Origin: Owenia fusiformis | Taxonomy: Eukaryota > Annelida > Polychaeta > Sabellida > Oweniidae | NCBI GenBank assembly: GCA_903813345.2 | Contig: CAIIXF020000007.1 | Span: 15,794,714 to 15,858,713, forward strand | Length of the DNA stretch: 64,000 bases | Direction: 5' to 3' | Shown: positions 13,501 through 24,000 of the stretch, piece by piece | Numbering within the stretch: the stretch's first letter is position 1 | Layout of the letters: each line of letters begins with the position of its first letter | Made by a program: the position numbers and the translations under genes | The notes under the pieces: generated by a model | The model's database searches: none | Told to the model about the DNA's origin: nothing | Seen by the model: the letters and a program-made list of their open reading frames with translations, nothing else

Positions 13501-13614
13501 CAAGCCCTGAACCTTTGTGAATCCTTCGCTATAACAGATTTCATGTTGTCTGCCCCAATTGCTCAAGATTGGGTGAAATACAATACATATGACAATCAGG
13601 GTGAGGTACAGTAA
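7520..13614 (+). CDS. Acyl-CoA oxidase (ACOX family), 6 exons, 672 aa
   Basis: FAD-dependent acyl-CoA oxidase, which catalyses the first step of peroxisomal fatty-acid beta-oxidation (acyl-CoA + O2 to trans-2-enoyl-CoA + H2O2). Exons: 7520-8075, 9189-9422, 9764-9839, 10125-10208, 10629-10819, 12737-13614; all phases agree and total 2,019 nt. Family motifs: [20 protein letters not shown] (FAD/substrate region), [25 protein letters not shown], and AEGDN with the catalytic Glu at about residue 482. The length is normal for ACOX. The start is the first ATG after the acceptor at 7512. The sequence looks closer to ACOX3/plant ACX3-type oxidases than to ACOX1. The C-terminus GEVQ is not a PTS1, but residues 11-19 (RSAILLRHA) resemble a PTS2. 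AATAAA is at 13791-13796. Confidence 0.9.
8617..8774 (+). repeat. Deleted copy of the GTCACCACC-ended repeat family
   Basis: Starts GTCACTACC, continues GGGTGACATATTGTTAT, and ends GGTGGTGACATTTTG...GTTAATGCCTTG. These are the two ends of the longer elements at 23753-24641 and 37499-38014, with the tandem-array middle missing. It lies in oxidase intron 1. A 21-bp tandem duplication (ACAAAGGTTTTCTACAGACG) at 8420-8466 lies just upstream. Confidence 0.65.
8885..9112. mobile_element. CAGGGCTCTC MITE, copy 1, 5-bp target duplication
   Basis: The 228-bp element has ends CAGGGCTCTCACCAGG and CCTGGCGAGAGCCCTG (inverted, one mismatch) and is flanked by CCTTA on each side. It is closely similar to the copy at 45732-45957. 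Non-autonomous DNA transposon within oxidase intron 1. Confidence 0.85.
9840..11666. other. Oxidase introns 3-5 (non-exon parts)
   Basis: Apart from the exons at 10125-10208 and 10629-10819 I see only ordinary AT-rich intron sequence here, with no repeat that I can delimit, until the element starting at 11667. Confidence 0.4.
11667..12420 (+). repeat. TTATCCCATCGAA element with internal AAAATGGC array, copy 1
   Basis: Starts TTATCCCATCGAATGAAG and ends with the inverse motif GTTCGATGGGATT followed by TTTGGCGTTGC. After a CCGTCCGTCCGTC run, the interior holds tandem ~130-bp units. Each contains ACTCGAAAAGTAGTGGAGCG, TTGTTCATATTTG, GCACACTGTCTAATGACAC and a GCCATTTTGAAAAATGGC palindrome. About two units are present. 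Copies also lie at 20412-21212 (inverted) and 43878-45139. Located in oxidase intron 5. Confidence 0.8.
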
Positions 13615-13796
13615 CATGAAACTGTGGACATTAAGACATTCAATTCAATTCACTTGATATCATAAAATCATATCTTTACATTGTCATCATCCTTGGTCCA
13701 TTTTGATTACTCATAACTGTAACTGAGGATTTCAGTTCATCATCACAGTGATTTAGTTGCTAATAATTATATATTTATATTATGAATTACAATAAA

Positions 13797-14592
13797 TCAA
13801 AAATTGATATTTAAAAAAATTGTATTTATTGCAGTTATTGCACATTTTCAGAGTTCTTCATTGTTGCCTTGGACACCACATAAATCAATTTTGTCATTGA
13901 AATTCCTTGAATATGCAACACCAGACAAGTGCTAAGATCTGATTAGGTTCTGGGCATGCTGGGTAAATTACTTTGTGGCCATTTTGAATTTTTAGGTGAA
14001 AAGTATGATATTCATCACTATTTAGGCTATTATATTGTTATCAGTTTAGCAGATGGGCGTCCCACTTAATTTTCTCTGTGCTTGTCAGGGGAACTGTTTC
14101 TTTGTATGAAAATCTCAACCTGGCTAGCTTTTCACCATTCTTGATGTTAAGGTAGCCATGACGATTTTCTGTCCTAAAATCCTGTCTGTTAAGTCTTGTC
14201 TATATGTTTCTACTAGGCAAACTATTTGACAGATTTATTTCTAATTTTAAGGGATGTTTCTTGGTATGTAGTTAAGTGATAAGATTTTGATCATTCTGGA
14301 TAAATGTTGAGGTGGCCATTTTGAATTTTCTGACCTTTAATCTTGTCTGTAGTAATTGTCTTTGTCTAAAGCCCAACTTCATCAAATTTCATTTAGGCAT
14401 CAAAGAGGCGCACACCCTTGAAAATCATTTGTGAAAAACTGGTTTTCATTTTGAATTTCATTCTAGTCTATGTTATATATGATTTGTTTTCTTCTGCAGG
14501 TTTATTCTAAAAAGGAAATTGAAATACTAAATATATAAGACTACAGACCACATTGCAACACACATCTTATAAATAATTCACATTTTTATTTG
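13797..14592. repeat. Divergent ~160-bp tandem units between oxidase and ZWILCH 3' ends
   Basis: Between the oxidase poly(A) site and the ZWILCH poly(A) signal (minus-strand AATAAA at 14587-14592), about two decayed units are readable (around 13920-14480). They contain TTTCTACTAGGCAAAC, TTTGACAGATT, AAGGGATGTTTCT, ATTCTGG-TAAAT and GGTGGCCATTTTGAATTTT. They match the unit of the cleaner array at 29830-30475. Confidence 0.5.
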
Positions 14593-15034
14593 GCTACCCT
14601 GTAGCCTATACATACAAAATATTCATGTTGTCTAAATGGATCATACTGTACAATGCCAATACATGTATCAGAAATCCAGATCATTTAATATGTCTCTGAC
14701 TGTATTAAGAATAATGTTCAACATCAAGCATATTTTCCGAGGAACTTATAAGTTCAGGTACAAGAAAGAGATTGTGATCTACAACAGTGTGCAATCTTAC
14801 TGTTGAATTTTAATTTGAATTGTCCTATTATATTGGATCTCCCACTTTAATTGTCTGGAAAACTGACATGAAGCCGTTGGTCCCATTGTCCTCTCGTGTG
14901 AAGGGGGTTGTCTCATTAAGTTCATCTCTCATCCTCTGTCAGGGGGTACAAACTCAATAATTCTTATTGTAAATTGTGTCCTCTCACTTATTAAAGGATG
15001 GGGTAGTGTAGTAGACATACAACATACTCTCCAT
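14593..15034 (-). other. ZWILCH 3' untranslated region
   Basis: This is the region between the ZWILCH stop codon (15035-15037) and the minus-strand AATAAA at 14587-14592. No other feature is seen; the minus-strand frame 14929-15177 here is out of phase with the ZWILCH exon. Confidence 0.5.
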
Positions 15035-18000
15035 TCACATGACAGATAAACTTTCTGAGAGTTTCGTGATGTAGAAATGAGGAGCATCTTGATCCACTGA
15101 AAACAAACATTTTTTAAAACATACAGAAATGATTTTTTAAAACAAAAAATCAAAAGAAACATTTTTTGATTGAACAAACATGATCAACACATTCACAAGT
15201 AAGTAAAACTTAAGAATTAATGCCTCAAAACCCAGATGCCAGTTTCACCACCAAATGGCTAATGCATCAGTTTAAGCAGTGGATCAATTTTCATACAACT
15301 TATGTGTCTCATACAAATGAAAATATGTCCTGTAAAAATGTTATCTGTCCAATTCAAAATATATTTAAATTTTTGGTGATTTTACATGAGATCTATGGTG
15401 AATCTACCAAACTAAGAAGTCACATTTTCAAAGAAAATTAAAAATTATCAAAGTTTCAAATTGACCCTCTCCCTCCTTCCTAAAATATAAACTATTTATG
15501 ATTTTTCCCAAAAGTTGCTTCCTTTAAAATGCCTTATGAATATATGCACTATTCAAAGAATTGTGCGAGACCTTTGGAAGGGGTTGGGAAAAAATTGAGT
15601 TGTCAAACTCCCCAGGCAGGGAGCAACCCAGAGAGTCAAGTCCAAACTCTGGGAGCAATAGTTGGTAAAAAGTCCAAATTCTGATTACAAGAAATATGCA
15701 TATCAAAAGTCACTACTTTAATGATGGAATACCATGTCAAAACCTCACCCCCTGAATGGTGCATGAATTGAATGCTTATTCAAAATACCTGGCTTTTCCA
15801 TGGGCACATGACTGACAGACGGTGTGTTACTGATGTGGACAATGGTATGGACCTTCTCCCCATCTTCCTCACTACAGATCTCTGCCTGCCAGAATCTGGG
15901 CTGTAAGCTGAAACATTTTCATGTAGAAGGATAATTCTATAAGAACGTCCAGAGCTTTTAAATGGTAGGTCTTATTGCTCGCCACTTTTAATGCATGCTT
16001 CTCTGAATGAATGCAATATAAGTACAAATGTACCACTTAAACTAACTATAGGCAATAAATACTGTATATGGACATAATTCCAAGAATGGATTTAACTCCA
16101 CTGAAAAATTGAATGAACTAGAATTTGAGTTTCTGCATTGCATTTGCATGTATTGTATTTTTGGGCACACTTAAATACTAGTAAATAAATAATACATCTT
16201 GGATACTGATAATTGCCAACCTTGATTTAATAAGTGAACTAAAAAACTATATAAATACCTTTCGAGTTTATCTCCAACCTGATTACTTTTTATTGGGACT
16301 CTAAAAATATGTTTTGGGTGAACATCATTGTTCTGGAAGTGGTAAAGAGCCTCTCTGTAACATGAAGAATGAAATGGTATTTATTCTGAGTGGTTAATTT
16401 GCCGAATCGTAAAATTTTATCATTTTCCTAGTTTTAATTTTCTTAATGACAAGAAACCTCCCATTGGATAACACTATAGATTATATTTCCTACATTTAAT
16501 TTTTCAAAACTGGCAGAAATTAGGTAATACACAAATCAAATGATTAGGCCAAATTGCCACTTATACAGTATAAACATACATGAAGGGACAATGTCAAAAT
16601 TGCATACAGTACATTTAAAGATTGAGCAGTGAATGCCGCAATATTTTAACATGACACATTAACAGTGCAAGAGCTCCTAAAAGATGATCTGTTAGTATAA
16701 AATCAAGCTGTGTATTTTCAATATTTGAGCCTGGCCATTGGAAAACCGGTCTTATGACAAAAATTAAAATTGTGCTACAGAGCCAAACATGTGCCCAAGA
16801 TTAAGAGAAAAATGTGCCAAATTCAAATCCGACTTTTTGGTCTTATATGCTAGGAAAAAAATTGTTAAGACATAAGCCATGGCTCATTTGAAAGGTGCTC
16901 TGTGCTTTTTAAAAGAAACAAAAAATCAGAATATTGAAAAAATCTGTGATCAGACCCCTTTTCCTGTGGCTTGGCTCATTTATCTATTGTCAATTTATAT
17001 TGCTTTCACAAAAATTGTGGACAAAGGGTTTTGAGGAATACATTCATGACTTTCTTAGAGACATTCTCAGACTTTGGTCAAAAAGATATGACATCACAAT
17101 AAACTGACAATGACAGAGCAGTGAGAAATATGAAGATGTGAGAGTTCCCTACCTTGCTGCTATACTTAGGGACTGTTGGGGAAGATTGATGAAGGTCTTC
17201 AGTGTAACAACCAGCTCTAATGTATTGTGTAACTTCTCAAGGCTCATCAGCTGATCTTTCAAGCTTAGGCTCTTGTTTATGAAACACTCAAGATTGTTCA
17301 TCATTGCGAGCTCCTTTCCTGTGAATGCATATATGATAAGTGGTTACTCAGTGATCTTTCACTCAGTGATTAAAATAAACAGCCCTGGAGCCATCTAATC
17401 TGAGAATGTGAAAATATGTTGAACCAAAGGCAGAAGTCATCTATTCTTGCACCCAGGAATTTGGAAAATTTGTACAAAAAAGTTTCAGAAAAATATTATG
17501 GAATAAATAGGTTATTGATGGTCATGATGGAATCCTCAAGAAAATATGATATTGGCCAAGGAAAATATCATATTGACACTCAGGCTGTCGCCCTCGGTCA
17601 ATGATATTTTCCCTCAAAATAAAATCCCTATTCCATCCCTCCCATTAAATAACCTTTATTTTTTCAATGTTTTATCTCCAATACATTCAAGACCAGAATT
17701 ATACTCACCCACAAATATGCTTATATAATCTTGCCTCAGTTTTTCAATGCCTATTTCAACAAGCATCTGAAGTGGCTTGTCTCCTTCTAAAGTTGGTAGA
17801 ACTATTTCATTGTAGTAAGAGTCTTGTACAAGTTTAGCAAGACTAGTTCTGTTCGTTTTATGAACCTACAGATAAAAGATATATGTATTGTAAGACATAC
17901 TGAAATCATACATGTTGTCTTGAACAAAGCCTTTATTTAATTCTGTAAGTATTGTGAACCTAACGTTTTCAAACTACTTCATTAAGGTCAATGTTATCTA

Positions 18001-21000
18001 TAAAGTCAACTATTGAAATTTTGTTATTGTATTTTATTCCAGGATTAATTTAATTCAGTTGACCATAATTAGGTACAGATATTTGATCTCTTTTTTTAAT
18101 TTTGAGTTTATTTGAAAGTACAGTTCATTCTGTTGTTCCTACCATGGGTTGCAAGTCCCCAGACCTCAGTGCCTTAAGAACATAGTTCAAACAGTCCACC
18201 AGTTCAACATAAGATGTACAATCTGAGAAAACAAATCAATATTCCTTAGTATGCTATGGGATAATAAACATTTCTTCAAAAAATTAATCAAATTTAAATA
18301 AATATCTATGGCTTTATGGGTTAAATGATTGTTGAAACAAGATAAAAAGGAAATGGGGTTATACAAATATAATCGCACAGCGAACATGGTATAATAATTA
18401 AGCAACACATTTTGAGAGGGTAGTTTTGAATCCTGCCAATAATGAGAGTAAAATATGACATGTATATGCTGTTTTTGTTATATGTATGTGTATAATAAAT
18501 CAAATGGAAAACAACACTAAAATCCTTCCAAAGTGTATGAGCTCACCTATGAGGACATCCCAGAGTCTGTCAGTGAAGTCCAGATCTTTACGTCCTTCCA
18601 GGGTAATCCTCTTGAGTACTGCAGAGTCAAGCTCTGTATCTTCCTTCTCATTTTCTTGTTCAGGTTTCAGGTTGTCACTACTCTTTAAACCTAGAGGAAC
18701 AGTACATTTTTTTTATATTTCACATTTTAGCCATATACATGTATGAGTATTGAAGTCTTAAAAATTTTCTTCGAATTCTTCGAAGTCTTAAAAATTTTCT
18801 TCCATTTTCAAATGAGAATTTCAAAGCAAACTACCTTATAATATTTACAAGGCTAAGATGAATATTTACAATGTATGGTATTAAACTATAGTACCTTCTA
18901 TAAGCTGCTTGAGATTCCTTATTGTTGATTTGTTTGGCTGTTGTTTTGCCCATGATACACCCTCTTCATTTAAACCTTGGTAAAACCCCTAAAATAAAAT
19001 ATATATAAAAAATTAACAGAATTGACATGATTTGCTTTCAGACAACATTTTGTGCATGTAATTGTATTGATTTTATTTGAAGTTATTCTGGGCTGGCTTT
19101 TATTTAACAGCACTTACCTGAAGTATGGTGAGTTCCTTGTACAATGAGTATGCTGTACTTCTCTTATCTCCTGATACCACAGACAGCAACTACAACAGAA
19201 TAAAATACACCAGAAGAGAGTAGGGACTATTAAAATATAAGGGAACCAAAAAATAATGTATGAGGCCCAGGGTATGAGGGGAGACGATTGGTTTAGCATT
19301 TTTTTAGTTCAAAACATTCAGTTGCTCAAATAGCAACATTTAATACAAAGTAAAACTTACAGCAGTTGCCGTGGAGTCCATTGGGGGTCTTTGAAGCATA
19401 TTGGTGACCTTATCCCAGGCTACTTGTATTGTACCAAAGCTTTGTTGAGTTGCCTGGTCTAGGATTAGTTCATTGCTATTATTACCAAATAGGTCATATT
19501 CCACAGAACATTTAGTTTTAATCTACAATAAAATCAAAAAACCTCTCAGAAAGACAAACTACAGTATGTGAATGAATGTGCACCTCTCTCTGTATTTTCT
19601 ATACTTAATCAAACTCTATCTTTTGTAAAATGTTTACATGTTTCTTACTCTCTTATCTTAAAAATACAAAGTATCAGAGCATCATGACACAAAAACTGTA
19701 AAAGGTGTTTTATTCATCCATGCAATTTTCACAAATTTAAAGTCTCCCACTGCTGCATCACAACATGATATCAATGGTAAAATGATTAATTTGCTGTTTG
19801 CAAAATTCACGATTCAAACCATTAGCTTTAGAGAAAACATGCTTTACAGTATAGGATAAACTAAACAAGTCCCTTCCCTCGATGCTTTTCATAAAAATAA
19901 TATGACATTTTGTTATGGGTTAAATATTACATCTGTTAAAAAGATACAAATAATGTACAGATTATTGGTATAAAGTATATTACATCTAACAAGTTTTACC
20001 CATTTAGGTATTACCTACATGTATAACTTACATTGTTATTATTGCCCCCAAGGTTGTGGAATTTTGTTATTGCAGCAAATTGTGGCAGATTCTGTTCTAT
20101 GAAAGCTCCTGGAAACAACAATCTACATCAGACTTCATGTTTCTAAATTCAAAAACACAACACAGAGGTTTCACTCGAATTTCTCACAACAGGCTAAATA
20201 AATGAAAACAACAGGCAAAATAAATGGAAATCATAAATTTAACATGGAAAAGTTGAAAAAGCCCCAAAAACAACAGGTGATTTTGTGAAAACAACCGGTG
20301 AAAATCGTCTGTTGCCTGCTGCTAATGCAACCGCTGCAAGTCTACATGTAACCTAAAATTATCCACCATACACATGTGGACTGTACAGCCTATAAGCATT
20401 TTAAGGAGATTTTAACCAGAACAACGGCAACGCCAAAGCGTAGCGAATCCCATCGAACAGAAATGGCTTGCATTTTTACAAACGAAGCGCAAATATCATA
20501 AAACAACACACCAGAAAGGCCACCATTTTCAAAATGGTTGCTCACTAGCCAAGTTGCCATCAGAAGAAATAATATGCTTTTAAGTAGCCACCTCTAAAAT
20601 TTTTGAAAAATCACACATGTACTTGTAAAATAACACACATAAAAATGGTGGCCATTTTTCAAAATGGCCGACTACTCCCCAAAGTTTTATTAGACAATGT
20701 GCCATGCTTAAAGTATTCAAATATCAAATATGAACAAAATCGCTCCACTACTTTTCGAGTTATAGTAAAATATGTTAAAATGGCGGCCATTTTTCAAAAT
20801 GGCCACCTTCTACCAAAAGCGTCATTAGAAACAGACAGTGTGCCATGCTTATAGTATTCACATACCAAATATGAACAAAATCGCTCCACTATTTTTTGAG
20901 TTACAGCAAAAATCATAAAATGTTGAGAAAATGCCGCCATTTTTCAAGATGGCTGCCATATTTTTTACATTTAAAACATATTGCTATTACAGTTTTACAT

Positions 21001-24000
21001 ATTGCACCTAAATTACTGTAAAATCGTCACTAAAATGGCCGCCATTTTGAAATGAGCGGTCATTTTGAAAATCGGCTTTCGAGCAGAACTTCTACTCCCA
21101 TAGGGTATATGTGTACAAAATATGAACAAAATCGGGCCAACGATATTTGAGTTATTGCCCGGACGGACGGAGGCATTCCCTATATCCCTCCGAACTTCGT
21201 TCGATGGGATAATAAAAATTGGCTTTCTAGGTCTAATACATGTACATTGTACCTTGCTCTTTCTAAAAATGTTCAAATTTCTAGATTTTCACAAAACAAT
21301 GCCATTTTTTGAAAATGAGTCCAAACACATAGATCTTACTTACCTTCAGCAGTAACTATGTATGTTTTACAAGTGAACTGATCAGTCCCTTGTCCTATAT
21401 GGCACCCCATGTATGCAATACATTCTGGTTCTCTACCATCACAGACCACCCAGAGTGGGAGGGGGTTCTCCACTGTCTCACCCATATATGGGTTATTCCA
21501 CATACTATAAGCAGATACTAGGTTTCTGAAAGAGAAACACGAAAAGGCTGTTAGTGCAATAACATGATTCCAATATAAGAGAAATCAACATCACCAAAAT
21601 CAAGATCAACATACTGACTCATATATCAGGCCCATAGCCAGGGGGGGGTTCTTTCAAAATCATGCAGTTTTTCACCATTCTGAGCACTTTTTAAGTGATT
21701 TTGGCCATTTTTGGACCAAAATTGTCACAAGTGAACCCCCTGGAATTTTCAAAAAGTGAACCCCCCCTTGGCAAATCCTGGCTACGGGCCTGTGTATTAT
21801 CTTCAATTTCATCCAACAAATAACTGCAGAGTGTTATTTAGTAGATAATATAATATGCATAATACTTGCTATAAATCTTTGTTGCTCATTTTTTGTTCTC
21901 ACATTGTCCCAGAAGAATTTATCAGGATAAACATGAAATAAAATTCTAAAAATTATTTCGAAGTTTTACTTTTGGCAGTGCATGTGCTTGCATTTTGAGT
22001 TACAGTACCTTGCTTGCAAAGCAGAGACCCCTCTACATCTAACGCCACGTGTACTTGAGTCACCTGCATTTGAATGTTCTGAATCGTCAAGATGATTATT
22101 GCCAAAGTCTTGTAGTTTCAAAGGAGAACCTCCTTGATCAAAGGTGGTGTCATCTCCACTTGGAAACCTGGCTTTACCATACCCATTAGTCCTCTCTGTC
22201 CTTGGTGAGGCATTTGAATCATACTGAAATGTACAATCATTTTACAGTTTTAGAGCATTTATATTAAAGTGTATGAACGTCTTGATGCCATCATGACTAC
22301 ATATTTGGAGTGTCTACCCTGGAATTGTATATCCCAATAAAGTTATTTCTGGAATTTTGTCTGAAATTGGTCAAAATAAACCATATTTTCATGATTTTTT
22401 TCAAGATTAAAGCAGATATGAAATGGTATTTTTAACCTAAAAGGAATCAATATAATTTTTTGATAGATGTATTTGGACATGTTTTCTCATCAGTAGTGTG
22501 GAAATTATTTTACTCTAACGATCGTTATTAGCTGCTTAATAAGCAATATTCGAATTGGTTGTGACGTTATTGGCCCCCACGTGATCTCTCACTGGTCCCC
22601 ACATGGCCCGTCTTGGTCCATTGGATCATGACGTCATAATGCCGAAATGTTTTGTTATTAGTTTACACAACAATCCTATGGTTGCCGTGACGTTGTGATT
22701 ACTAAGAAACCAATAAACCAAAGCTATATTTTGTATATGACGTTACTAATCACGTGGGGGCCAATTTGATTAATCAGTTAGTTTTATTTCGTTATCTATG
22801 ACCGTTAGCAGTTATGTAACATTTATTTTATAATGGCTATCGCAAGAACTCTACGTTGGGGTTACAATGGAGAAAACAACGTTTTTGTAGCTGCAAGTTG
22901 AGAAAAGTTATTTCAGTTGTCCTTTAATATAGGTGCAAAGAGGTTTTCAAGTTACTGCAATACTATTTTCAATATTTAAAGTGGGTGCAGGACCTACTTG
23001 CTTGAATGCTAAGAACGTTGTGTGTGTATGTGGTATTCTCTTTGAGTTATCTTGCATTCCTCTCTGATTGAATGAAGACTTAATACATGTACATATGCAA
23101 TTTTGGCAAAAATATTAGGATGATGCTTAAATGAAAAAGATTGGTCAAAAAATGATTGAACTTGTTTGAGCGAACACACCTTGCCAAAAATTATTTCAAA
23201 GACACCATTTTGAGCACCTTTCAAGTGATTTGGGCCAAAACCTGAACCCCCTGGATTTTTTAAAAACTGAACCCCCTTTGAAAAAGCTGGCTACAAGCCT
23301 GATGATGATGGGTCTATCAGAGTTATTCTTTTATCTCAAAATAATATTTGAAGCACTTAAAATTATTTCATATCACCTCGCTATAAATGTACTCGTACAT
23401 TCTTGTTTTGTGATGTATGTAACATGAACCTGGTATATAACATTATGTAATTTGGAAAATATTAGCAATTTAAAAGTCCATTATAAATTTTCAGTTTTTG
23501 TTTGTGTTGAAGTTGAAAAAATATATATAGATTTCATTGGTTGATTTAATAGACTCTACTTCAAGTGTTGTTTCTTGTGTTTTCCATGTACAGGTACATA
23601 CAGTGTATATAGAACATATACTCACCTCATGCACTGACTGAGCAAAGATATAATCTGAATCCTTTGGAAGAACATCTTCAACAATTTTGTTAAATTCACT
23701 AGTAGAAACAGCCAACTCAATATTCTGCAAGTTAAAATAAGTTAATATAAGGAAGGCATTAACACGACAAAATGTCACCACCTAGTTGCTCACAATATAA
23801 GTACATGTAGTTCAATCTAAGTCATATTTGAATTTCTGAGAACTTGTAGATGATTTTGAAAAAAAATTTGACAATTTGAAAAGTTGAAAAAAAGACATTT
23901 TTTACCCTGAAAAGATCATTGAAGGTGAAATCTAAAATCTAAAGTCAGATTTTAACTTCTGAGAACTTGTAGATGATTTTGAAAAAATTGGTCAATTCGA

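Noticed and set aside
13300-13617. 105-codon minus-strand frame
   Set aside because: Antisense shadow of the last acyl-CoA oxidase exon.
14929-15177. 82-codon minus-strand frame over the ZWILCH terminal exon
   Set aside because: Out of phase with the splice junction; the correct phase ends at the TGA at 15035-15037 after 20 residues that complete a normal Zwilch C-terminus.
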